In this document: positions 1 through 7,395 of the stretch, piece after piece
How positions within the stretch are numbered: position 1 is the first letter of the stretch
Layout of the letters: every line of letters starts with the position of its first letter
The notes under the pieces: generated by a model
What the model was told of the DNA's origin: nothing
Databases searched by the model: none
The model's input: the letters and a program-made list of their open reading frames with translations, nothing else
Source: Candidatus Rifleibacterium amylolyticum
GTDB lineage: Bacteria > Muiribacteriota > Ozemobacteria > Ozemobacterales > Ozemobacteraceae
Reading direction: 5' to 3'
Assembly (NCBI GenBank): GCA_009917695.1
Contig: JAACJG010000004.1
Location: 337,321 to 401,320, forward strand
DNA length: 64,000 bases
Program-made: the position numbers and the translations under genes

Positions 1-2
1 TA

Positions 3-650
3 GAAATCGCTCCATTCAAAGAAATTTTGCGCAGTCATTATCGCGCCGATCCTGAAAAGGCCATGACAGAAATTGAATCTGAACTTGGCTACCCCTGTTT
101 TGTAAAGCCCGTCAACTCGGGTTCTTCGGTCGGCATCAGCAAGGCGAAGAACCGTGCCGCTCTTAAAGATGCTCTTGATCTGGCTGCCCGATATGACCGC
201 AAAATTCTTATCGAATCTTATGTGAATGGCCGCGAAATAGAGGTTTCGGTTCTTGGTAACGATGACCCGATCGCATCGCTGCCAGGCGAAATCGTGCCTT
301 GCAACGAGTTCTATGATTATAATGCCAAATATGTAGACGATCGTTCAGAACTTAAAATTCCGGCTGATATGCCGGCTGAAACTGTCGAAGAGATCAGGGC
401 GCTCGCTATCAAAGCCTATCGTGCGCTTGACTGTGCCGGCATGGCTCGTGTCGATTTCTTTCTTGAGCGTGGAACTAATCGCATTATTATCAACGAGATA
501 AACACTATTCCTGGTTTTACCAGCATCAGCATGTATCCAAAACTCTGGGAAGCCACCGGAATCAGCTATCCTCAGCTGGTTGACCGCCTGGTTGATCTGG
601 CACTCGAACGCTATCGCGATAAGCAGGAATCACTGGCAACGGTTTCGTAA
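3..650 (+). CDS. ddl: D-alanine--D-alanine ligase, 3' part
   Basis: ATP-grasp enzyme joining two D-alanines for peptidoglycan precursors in the cytoplasm. The frame is open from the left edge, so the N-terminal domain lies outside the window; a TTG at 27 is not the real start. Visible are the ATP-grasp loop FVKPVNSGSSVGISKA, the FYDYNAKYVDD segment typical of Ddl, and the metal-binding end with RVDFFLE, EINTIPGFT and the closing helix LWEATGISYPQLVDRLV. Roughly 215 residues are present, against 300-370 for the family. It ends 3 bp from the convergent gene at 654-2630. Assignment is firm; only the 5' end is missing. Confidence 0.95.
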   Translation, partial: EIAPFKEILRSHYRADPEKAMTEIESELGYPCFVKPVNSGSSVGISKAKNRAALKDALDLAARYDRKILIESYVNGREIEVSVLGNDDPIASLPGEIVPCNEFYDYNAKYVDDRSELKIPADMPAETVEEIRALAIKAYRALDCAGMARVDFFLERGTNRIIINEINTIPGFTSISMYPKLWEATGISYPQLVDRLVDLALERYRDKQESLATVS

Positions 651-653
651 CAT

Positions 654-2630
654 TTATTCGACTGCACGCGTTCCTGGCGTGTTATCTACTGCAAAAATGC
701 ACCCTTCCGGGGTGCTTTCCCATTTATAGGGGCCGAACTGGCAGGCTTTCAGCATGGCTTCACTGCATATCTGGCATATCTTGTCCTGCGGCAGGGGCGT
801 TTCGGCGGTAAAGGCACTGAATTTCTGACTGCAGAAAACTACCTTCAGCTGCTGCTGCGGTGCCAGATAGATGCAGTCGGCACCGAGTCGATTGTGGCGT
901 GCGGCCAGGGCGCAGAGCTCGCTTTCGCTGTCACTGGCGTTTACCTGGTAATCGAGCGAAGTCAAAAAGGCAGACTCATCACGGCCGAGTTTCCAGTCAA
1001 CGGCAAGGCGACCACGCCAGAGTGATACCAGTACCAATCCGTCTGGTCGTGAAGTCGCTGGCAGATAGAGGCCGGTGGCGGCCCGCAGATTGACTCTTGA
1101 TTCGTCGAGAGTCAGCGGGTCGAATTCACTGCGTTCGCCTTCGCGCATGTTTTCAGGAAAAAAATTAAGCTTGTTGATGATTTCGAGACTCTGTAAAAGC
1201 TGATCTGACAGGTTTTCGGCGGCAAACGTCGTGTCGATTTCCATCTGTTGACTGCGTTCGAGCGTGCGTCGCAGAATGCCGCAGAAGGCTACGCCTGAAA
1301 GCAGCGCCAGGGCCTCGATGAAATACGGGCCTGAACCGAACAGTCTGGCCCAGAATATCGGGCTGATGGCGGGTAGAATTGAGAGACCGCTGGTAAAAGC
1401 GATAATCAGAAGAAAATCATTAAAGACAGCATTGTGCTCGAATTTGCGGCGACTCCTTGTAAGCAGCAGGCGAAGGTTCTCGCCGGACAAGTGGTTCTGC
1501 ATGCCACCAAAAATAACTGAGGCCGCCGAAAAGCTCAGGGCGCCGATTTCGACAATACCCTGACGATAACCATCGCGTGATGTGTAGATTTTTTGTGGCA
1601 GGTCGATATTCAGGTCGCCGGCGCTATAGCGTTTGAACATCAGCCATGGAAGAACGAGCTGCAGCATCAGATAAATCGAGGCAAAGAAGACGACAGGAGA
1701 AACAGCCGCTCCAACCGGGCGGGTGATCGGCCAGATCGGCAGCCAGGTAACCATGAGATGCAGAACGATAAGGGCAAGAGTTGCTGAGATCAGTGCGAGG
1801 TGCCTGACAAGCATCAACGATAGCTGCTCGAAACAATAGCTTAACAGCCCGTTACTGTTTTTCTTGACCAGACTTTCGATGCTGTGCAGCGGAATCTGAC
1901 AGAAAAACCAGCTTAAAAGCAGATGAAAGAACAGGAAGCTGAAAGTAGCCTGGATTTCGAGGTGCTCGGCCACACGCAGCGACAGCAGCAATATGGCTGA
2001 AATAGATATAAGAACATTGCACATCGGCGAATATACAAAGGCTATGAATGGGCCGCGCCGATCGGCTCGTGAAGAATAGCGGGCCAGCCAGTTATGCTTC
2101 TCGACATTGGTGACTGCGGCCGGAAACAGCAAAAGCAAAACCCACAGCACCGTAAAAAACATGATTGCGCCTGGCTGATCTTTTGGTGGCGCGGCTGGAG
2201 CGCCTGAAGCAACTACTCCGCGACCGGTCTCGGCATAGTATATTTTGAGCATTTCGAGACTCTGGCTGGTTTCGCTGGCGAAACGGCTGGTCGCGATTAC
2301 GTGCCGCAGCGAAATTTCAGCCTGCGCGTAGTGTTTCAGTCTTAAATAAAGGGCGGCGCGAACGGCATCCAGGCTTACCCGGTCGTCATGCGTCAGCGTT
2401 AAATGTTCGAAACGGTTCAATGCTGACCAGATCAATGCGCTGTCGAGTTCACTACGGCCGGTAATGGCGGCGAGTTTTGACCAGAAGCTGGCGGGTGAGC
2501 GTTGCTGCACCAGTTCCAATAAGGCCTGGTCATCAGGAAAGCCTGGCAGCTGGCGTTGATGAAAATAGCCGACCAGAGTCAGCATAAAGAACATCAGTAT
2601 GGTGACTATTGTTAATGTTCGGGTTCGCAT
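654..2630 (-). CDS. Multi-pass membrane protein of unknown function, 658 aa
   Basis: I do not recognise the family. The N-terminus has a signal-anchor (LTIVTILMFFMLTLVGYF), followed by about 100 extracytoplasmic residues with one TPR-like helix pair (ALYLRLKHYAQAEISLRHVI). Around residues 150-460 there are some seven hydrophobic segments, then a soluble C-terminal domain of about 190 residues containing CQICSEAMLKAC, which could bind metal or form a disulfide. The start at 2630 gives a sensible signal-anchor. It lies 11 bp downstream of the hydrolase-like gene and is probably co-transcribed with it. Envelope location is inferred from the membrane segments only. Confidence 0.7.
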   Translation of the reverse strand: MRTRTLTIVTILMFFMLTLVGYFHQRQLPGFPDDQALLELVQQRSPASFWSKLAAITGRSELDSALIWSALNRFEHLTLTHDDRVSLDAVRAALYLRLKHYAQAEISLRHVIATSRFASETSQSLEMLKIYYAETGRGVVASGAPAAPPKDQPGAIMFFTVLWVLLLLFPAAVTNVEKHNWLARYSSRADRRGPFIAFVYSPMCNVLISISAILLLSLRVAEHLEIQATFSFLFFHLLLSWFFCQIPLHSIESLVKKNSNGLLSYCFEQLSLMLVRHLALISATLALIVLHLMVTWLPIWPITRPVGAAVSPVVFFASIYLMLQLVLPWLMFKRYSAGDLNIDLPQKIYTSRDGYRQGIVEIGALSFSAASVIFGGMQNHLSGENLRLLLTRSRRKFEHNAVFNDFLLIIAFTSGLSILPAISPIFWARLFGSGPYFIEALALLSGVAFCGILRRTLERSQQMEIDTTFAAENLSDQLLQSLEIINKLNFFPENMREGERSEFDPLTLDESRVNLRAATGLYLPATSRPDGLVLVSLWRGRLAVDWKLGRDESAFLTSLDYQVNASDSESELCALAARHNRLGADCIYLAPQQQLKVVFCSQKFSAFTAETPLPQDKICQICSEAMLKACQFGPYKWESTPEGCIFAVDNTPGTRAVE

Positions 2631-2641
2631 GCTCGCCTCTT

Positions 2642-3673
2642 TTATGGTCGATCGGTTACAAGAAGGCCCTTGAGTTTTTTTCCGTCACTCCAGTAGCCCA
2701 TAAATCGCAGTTCGGGGGTGTCTTTGAACGTATTGAGGCTGATCTGACCTGTTAGAGCGTTTTCGAGCGCATCAAAAACCCTGAAAATGGCAAACCAGTC
2801 GAAGGCGTCGATGTGCTGGGTGCGAAGGGTTCCGGCTACCCGGCGTTCACGAAATGTATTTACGAATTCATGGCGGCGGCGCACTACCAGTCGCTCGTAT
2901 ATGGGGCGCTCCGGCGACAGCGGTGCGAGCTCATCAGCTACGAGTGGCGGTTGGCCGTAAAAGTCTGATAAAACGGTGATGAAAATTTTGTTGTCCGATT
3001 TGACACGGTTGGCAGCGTAATAGATTTGGCGCGCCAGCTGATCGTTGACCGGGTCTGTTCGATCGCCGCTGATGACAACCATTTTTGCTTTGCGGCTTAT
3101 TCCAGTAAGATCGAGAAGTTTTAGTGACCGCTGGTGCGGGGTAATTATCAACAGCGAAGTTGGCGCTGGCAGACCAAAATAGTCGGCTGAGGCGGCGACG
3201 TTGGCCGCAAGCACTGCGCCGGCACCATGCCCGATCAATGCCACTCTGGTGTTGTCTACCTGAACTCCCTTGCGGCTGAAGGCCTGCAATAAAAAGTCCT
3301 TGATCGATCTGACAATGTTGCTGTGGTAGTCTTCATCCATGGCGCCGGTTCCCTGAAAACGTGGGAACAGAACGATCTTGCCGCTTCGGCACAGGTGTCT
3401 GATCAGGCCCATGTAGTATTCTGGATCTTCGGTCAGCCAGTCGTGCAGCAGTATTACCAGACCTGCTTTTTCGAGCGTCGGGCCGGCCGGTTCGAAAACC
3501 TGATAGCGCTCATGATTGATGCCGCGTTCCCAGGAGGTCATCGATTCATGACGATATTGAGTACCTCCGGGGCCTTCGGCCGGTTGAACCGGGCCGCGCC
3601 TGAGTTCTCCGGCGGCGTTAGCCTGGGGCAGCAGAGTCAGCAGGAACACGAGAGCAACGGTAAAAAATCGCAT
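2642..3673 (-). CDS. Secreted alpha/beta-hydrolase-fold protein with Gly at the nucleophile position
   Basis: 343 aa. A signal peptide (MRFFTVALVFLLTLLPQANA) directs export. The core has the alpha/beta-hydrolase pattern: a first strand with an oxyanion-type turn (VILLHDW), an ExYxxxxxHLC helix and a nucleophile-elbow sequence VALIGHGAGAVLAA. The elbow normally reads GxSxG; here the codon is GGT, so the serine is replaced by glycine (GHGAG). Later segments KMVVISGDRTDPVN and HIDAFDW look like the acid and histidine regions. The fold is well supported, but hydrolase activity is doubtful and the protein may be a binding or structural relative. It is the first gene of a pair with the membrane protein at 654-2630. 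Confidence 0.72.
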   Translation of the reverse strand: MRFFTVALVFLLTLLPQANAAGELRRGPVQPAEGPGGTQYRHESMTSWERGINHERYQVFEPAGPTLEKAGLVILLHDWLTEDPEYYMGLIRHLCRSGKIVLFPRFQGTGAMDEDYHSNIVRSIKDFLLQAFSRKGVQVDNTRVALIGHGAGAVLAANVAASADYFGLPAPTSLLIITPHQRSLKLLDLTGISRKAKMVVISGDRTDPVNDQLARQIYYAANRVKSDNKIFITVLSDFYGQPPLVADELAPLSPERPIYERLVVRRRHEFVNTFRERRVAGTLRTQHIDAFDWFAIFRVFDALENALTGQISLNTFKDTPELRFMGYWSDGKKLKGLLVTDRP

Positions 3674-3706
3674 TGACCGACTCCGGATTTGATTATAGCT
3701 GGCCTG

Positions 3707-4126
3707 TCAGGCTCTGGTCAGATTCTTTTCGATATGCTGGCGAAAGTATTCGAAGCCAAGTTTCTCGAGCCCGACCAGGAATATAAAAATGACCACACCG
3801 GCAAGGCTGCCAGCCTTGATTTCTGCTCGTCTGACTTCGGGCAGATTTGGATCATGCGGGGTTGTTATGTTTTCGACAAAGACGGCTGTCGCTGCAAGGC
3901 CGATTACCCAGGTGGCGAAGTTTTCGAGGCTGATGAACAGATTCCAGAGGAAGCCGCCAACCCTTCTTTCACCTTTTACAAGTGGGCGAACAGTTAGATA
4001 AAGCGGCAGCATGAGAGGGCCAAGCAGTAATACGACCAGCACCCAGAACCAGTCGAGAGATTTGCGTTGTTTGCTGTCCCAGGCTACCCATATCGTAGCC
4101 ATCGCGCGGATCCATCTAGGCCACAT
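3707..4126 (-). CDS. Small membrane protein, 139 aa, unknown function
   Basis: The start is set at the ATG at 4126, which follows an AGGAG ribosome-binding site; the longer open frame to 4297 has no such site and would overlap the next promoter. Three hydrophobic stretches are visible: FWVLVVLLLGPLMLPLYL, FATWVIGLAATAVFV and GVVIFIFLVGL, with a basic stretch after the first (VRPLVKGERRVGG). No family is recognised. It is transcribed away from the LysM gene, with its own promoter candidate at 4164-4192. Confidence 0.6.
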   Translation of the reverse strand: MWPRWIRAMATIWVAWDSKQRKSLDWFWVLVVLLLGPLMLPLYLTVRPLVKGERRVGGFLWNLFISLENFATWVIGLAATAVFVENITTPHDPNLPEVRRAEIKAGSLAGVVIFIFLVGLEKLGFEYFRQHIEKNLTRA

Positions 4127-4163
4127 AGTTTTTCTCCTCATGCTTTGTTTAATTTTCCCACCC

Positions 4164-4192
4164 AGAATATCATACCGGCCATAAAGTTTCAA
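4164..4192 (-). promoter_or_regulatory. Promoter candidate for the 4126 gene
   Basis: On the minus strand TTGAAA (4192-4187) is followed after 17 bp by TATTCT (4169-4164). The likely transcription start is about 30 bp upstream of the ATG at 4126. Confidence 0.4.
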
Positions 4193-4231
4193 AAAATTGG
4201 GGTACCTTTGCAAAAAAAATCTGAAACTTAG

Positions 4232-4261
4232 TTTCCGTACTGAACGTAATATGGGTATAAT
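4232..4261 (+). promoter_or_regulatory. Promoter candidate for the LysM gene
   Basis: A perfect TATAAT lies at 4256-4261, 35 bp before the ATG. The best -35 is TTTCCG at 4232-4237 with an 18 bp spacer, which is weak. A GAGGTG ribosome-binding site follows at about 4285-4290. Confidence 0.5.
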
Positions 4262-4296
4262 GTAAATATGCCCAAATACTTTCGCGAGGTGAAACA

Positions 4297-5946
4297 ATGA
4301 ATCGCAAAGGAATTATTTTATTATTCTCTGTTTTCGTCCTTGGTTGCGGCATTTTGTTCGCGAGTGACGACGCAAATGCCGGCGCTATGTTCAACGTAAA
4401 CACTGAGATCGAAGCAGTGGCCAAAGAAGTTAACGCCGTTGCCTCTGAAATTGAAAAACTTGCCAACAGTGATGCGCCTGTCGAACAGAAGGTCGAGAAG
4501 GTAATCGAGGTCGTCGGCTACTCTGTTAAAGCCGGTGACAGCCTCTGGAAAATTGCTGAGAGGTTGCTTGGCGACGGTAACCGCTATCGTGAAATCGTCG
4601 AAGCTAACAAAGATGCTTTCCCATCACTGCTCAAAAATCCTGATCTGATTCACGCCGGCTGGAATCTCAAAGTTCCCGTAGAAAAAGAAGCGCCAGCCAA
4701 ACCAGAAACTCAGGAAACTCCGAATGCCAGTCAGCCGGTGGTCGAACCTGGTACTGCCCCAGCTGCCGCTGATGTAGCCAATATTCCGCAGTGGTCGATC
4801 AAGGAAAAAATTGCGAAACTGCAGAACGCTCTTGATTCAGCCAACCGTGCTCTTCTGGCTCAGGGCAAGCGTATTGCCGACCTCAATGCCGGAACCATCA
4901 AATTCATGATCGATAACAAGTTCATGACCGACGAAGAATGGATGGCGATGAACCCGCCCGAAGGTTATTTTTATCGCCTCGACCGCGTCGGCAAAGTTGA
5001 ACTTGTCGGCAGCAACAACATACCGCTGACCAACGAAGAAATTGCCAAAATGGACAGCGCAGCTCAGGCCGAAAGCCAAAAAGATGAAAAAGTTGACGAC
5101 CGCGCCTGGTGGCAGAGATGGCTCGATGCTCTGCGTGGTATTGGCAAAAAGGACGAGACTGCCAAAGCTCCCGAAGAAACCAAGCCCGCAACTGAAACTA
5201 AGCCGGCTACCGAAACCAAGCCTGCTACCGAAACCAAACCGGCAACTGAAACCAAGCCCGCTACCGAAACCAAGCCTGCCACTGAGACCAAACCGGCTAC
5301 CGAAACTAAGCCGACTACTGAAACCAAACCTGCCGCTGAAACCAAGCCGGCAACGGAAGCTGAAATTACCAAGACTGCCAACGAGCAGTATCAGAAGTTT
5401 CTTAATGAGATCAAGATGCCCGAGCTGAACATGAAGTCTTCTGAATATTATCGGGCAATCAATGACGGTTTTAAGCTGGTTCGCGAAAAGGGCCCGCTCT
5501 GGAGCTCCACCAGCCCATTTGATTTCTTCCAGACATATAATCTGGTTGACCTGCAGAAGACGCTTCTGACTTCGCAGCAGCACTTCGAAAAGATGATCGA
5601 CAAAGACCGCACCAACTTCTTCCTCGGCCTCATCGGCCAGAATATTCAGAGTGCCGGTCGCCGTGTCGAACAGGATAAAGCCCGCCTCAAAGAAGCCTGG
5701 GGCAAAATGCAGAAGGCGCTTGAAGCAACCAAGGCCGAGACGGCCAAGCTCAAGGACGAGGAGAAGGCTAATCGGGCCAAGGCCAAGGAATTTACCGACA
5801 AGCTTGCCAAGCTCGATGTTTACGATTCAGCCAACTACAAGGAAGTAGCAAAACTGAAGAGCGAACTCAAAGACCTTGACAGCGATCACAAGGAACTTAC
5901 TACCAACATAGGAAAGCTTGAAAATATCAGCAAACTGTTCAGCTAA
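4297..5946 (+). CDS. Exported LysM-domain protein with ETKPAT repeats and coiled-coil tail
   Basis: 549 aa, with a signal peptide (MNRKGIILLFSVFVLGCGILFA). Cleavage could be at a lipobox-like VLGC or after DANA, so lipidation is uncertain. One LysM domain at about residues 75-127 begins YSVKAGDSLWKIAERLLGDG and ends HAGWNLKVPV; LysM domains bind peptidoglycan glycan strands. Residues 294-353 are ten tandem copies of a six-residue ETKPAT-type unit, probably an extended wall-spanning linker. The C-terminal 150 residues are Lys/Glu/Ala-rich with heptad character, suggesting a coiled coil. A strong terminator follows at 5984. The role is likely envelope or cell-wall organisation; no enzymatic domain is seen. 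Confidence 0.85.
   Translation: MNRKGIILLFSVFVLGCGILFASDDANAGAMFNVNTEIEAVAKEVNAVASEIEKLANSDAPVEQKVEKVIEVVGYSVKAGDSLWKIAERLLGDGNRYREIVEANKDAFPSLLKNPDLIHAGWNLKVPVEKEAPAKPETQETPNASQPVVEPGTAPAAADVANIPQWSIKEKIAKLQNALDSANRALLAQGKRIADLNAGTIKFMIDNKFMTDEEWMAMNPPEGYFYRLDRVGKVELVGSNNIPLTNEEIAKMDSAAQAESQKDEKVDDRAWWQRWLDALRGIGKKDETAKAPEETKPATETKPATETKPATETKPATETKPATETKPATETKPATETKPTTETKPAAETKPATEAEITKTANEQYQKFLNEIKMPELNMKSSEYYRAINDGFKLVREKGPLWSSTSPFDFFQTYNLVDLQKTLLTSQQHFEKMIDKDRTNFFLGLIGQNIQSAGRRVEQDKARLKEAWGKMQKALEATKAETAKLKDEEKANRAKAKEFTDKLAKLDVYDSANYKEVAKLKSELKDLDSDHKELTTNIGKLENISKLFS
5176..5355 (+). repeat. Ten tandem 18-bp coding repeats (ETKPAT)
   Basis: Ten units of 18 bp, each encoding Glu-Thr-Lys-Pro-Ala/Thr-Thr/Ala, with mostly silent third-base differences (aag/aaa, ccc/ccg/cct). 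Copy number may vary by slippage between strains. Confidence 0.95.
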
Positions 5947-5983
5947 AATATAGTTGGCCGCGAAAGATATTTGGTTTATACTG

Positions 5984-6019
5984 CGGGCAGGGGTAACGAC
6001 CCCTGCCCGATTTTTATTT
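5984..6019 (+). terminator. Rho-independent terminator after the LysM gene
   Basis: A perfect 11-bp GC-rich stem (arm CGGGCAGGGGT 5984-5994, loop AACG, arm 5999-6009) is followed by ATTTTTATTT. It separates the LysM gene from the TolB-like gene. Confidence 0.9.
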
Positions 6020-6036
6020 ATGCGAAAGGCGAAAAT

Positions 6037-6873
6037 ATGAAGAGGACAGTTTTTATAGTTTTCATGCTGCTGGTTATTGCAGCGAGTCTGTCGGCCCAGA
6101 CCGAGACTTCGGCGCCAGTTGGAAAAATTCTGTATATTGATTCGGCTGCCGCGGATTCACATTATCTGGCCAGTATCAATCCCGATGGTAGCGACAAAAA
6201 GCGGCTGACGCCGGCTTTTAACAATATGATGTTTCCTCGTTACAACGAAGCATCAGGCTGGATAGGCTTTACCAATAAAGCTCCCGACATGACATCAGAA
6301 ATATATCTGCTGAATCGCACTGGTGATCGCATAAAGAAGGTGTTGACCGGCGCTGCTATCGAAGATTTTTCGCCGGATGGCAAGTTCTTTCTGTATACAA
6401 GCTGCGATGGCAAGGCTGAACTCTTCGTTTACAGCCTCGACCGCAAGCGCGCCAGCAAGATTTCACAGAAACTCAAAGTCACGGCGGCCGACTGGGCGCC
6501 GGGTGGCGAATGGATTGCGGTTTCTGCACTGGCAGAAGACGGCACCAACGACATTTATCTGATCTCAACTCTCGCCCAGGGAATTATCAGGCTGACCGAT
6601 ACAAAAAAAGTTAATGAAACCTTTCCGGTTTTCACTAATGACGAAAAGTATCTGGTCTATTTTACCGACCGCTATGGCAGCAACGAGCTCGAATACATGA
6701 ACATCGAGACCAGGCAGTTGCAGCGCCCCAACGTCGGTGGCCTTTTCCCGTCGCTGTCTCCCGACAACAAGCACGTGGCTTTTCAGGTAGGCGACAGCGT
6801 TGCCATCAGCCGCATCGACGGACTCGATATCAATGTGCTGGTTCCCGGCCGTACACCGATCTGGATTAAATAA
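6037..6873 (+). CDS. Secreted TolB-like beta-propeller protein
   Basis: 278 aa. The start at 6037 follows an AAAGGCG ribosome-binding site and gives a clean signal peptide (MKRTVFIVFMLLVIAASLSA). The mature part consists of repeated PD40/WD40-type blades of the TolB kind: INPDGSDKKRLTPAF, IYLLNRTGDRIKKVLTG, FSPDGKFFLYTSCDG, APGGEWIAVSALAEDG, IYLISTLAQGIIRLT and LSPDNKHVAFQVG. Length fits a single propeller of six blades without the TolB N-terminal domain. No Tol-Pal genes are nearby, so a true TolB role is not supported; it is probably a periplasmic scaffold or binding protein. Confidence 0.8.
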   Translation: MKRTVFIVFMLLVIAASLSAQTETSAPVGKILYIDSAAADSHYLASINPDGSDKKRLTPAFNNMMFPRYNEASGWIGFTNKAPDMTSEIYLLNRTGDRIKKVLTGAAIEDFSPDGKFFLYTSCDGKAELFVYSLDRKRASKISQKLKVTAADWAPGGEWIAVSALAEDGTNDIYLISTLAQGIIRLTDTKKVNETFPVFTNDEKYLVYFTDRYGSNELEYMNIETRQLQRPNVGGLFPSLSPDNKHVAFQVGDSVAISRIDGLDINVLVPGRTPIWIK

Positions 6874-6875
6874 AT

Positions 6876-6904
6876 TTGACCTTGCTGCCGGCTGAATGTA
6901 GAAT
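6876..6904 (+). promoter_or_regulatory. Sigma-70-type promoter for the universal stress protein gene
   Basis: TTGACC (6876-6881), 17 bp spacer, TAGAAT (6899-6904). The start codon lies 33 bp further on, behind a GGGAAGG ribosome-binding site. Confidence 0.7.
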
Positions 6905-6936
6905 GGCAGCAAACAAAATAATGGGAAGGTTCTTCA

Positions 6937-7395
6937 ATGATCAAGATTAACAAAATACTTGTACCGGTAGATTTTTCGGAAGGTTCATCTCTGGCTTTGC
7001 GCTATGCCGCGACTTTTGCCTGCGAATATGGTGCGCAGATTCATCTGCTCAACGTTATCGAAGAAGAGGTTTTACAGCCAGGTTCACTGAGTGATACTCT
7101 CAATACCTCCGATAAATGGGAAGAGCAGAACAAGAAGCTGCTCGAAGAATTCGTTCCCAAAGAGTTCAATAATCTCGATATAATCAAAAAGGTTCAGGGC
7201 GGTCTGGTTTATGAGAGCATCATCGATTATGCCCGTGAAAATGAAGTTAGCCTGATTATTATCGGTGCCCATGGTAAGAGTGGTTTCATCGATTCGTGGC
7301 TTGGTGGTACCAGCTATGAAATCGCCCGTAAGTCGCCCTGTGCCGTGCTTACGGTTAAACCGCAGGCACGCGGTTTCGTTGAAAAAGGCTTCTAA
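6937..7395 (+). CDS. Universal stress protein, UspA family
   Basis: 152 aa, single-domain Usp. The N-terminus KILVPVDFSEGSSLALRYAA has the family's first strand with the nucleotide-contacting Asp. The C-terminal part IIIGAHGKSG...WLGGTSYEIARKSPCAVLTV has the G-2X-G-9X-G phosphate-loop arrangement, though the usual following Ser/Thr is shifted one place (GGT). These cytoplasmic proteins bind ATP and help survival under growth arrest or stress; the client is unknown. It has its own promoter, and its stop overlaps the convergent U32 gene by 4 bp. Confidence 0.92.
   Translation: MIKINKILVPVDFSEGSSLALRYAATFACEYGAQIHLLNVIEEEVLQPGSLSDTLNTSDKWEEQNKKLLEEFVPKEFNNLDIIKKVQGGLVYESIIDYARENEVSLIIIGAHGKSGFIDSWLGGTSYEIARKSPCAVLTVKPQARGFVEKGF

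Noticed and set aside
4837-5583. Minus-strand frames with VAGLVS or GFGSRLG repeats
   Set aside because: They are the reverse reading of the ETKPAT coding repeat in the LysM gene and have no start signals.
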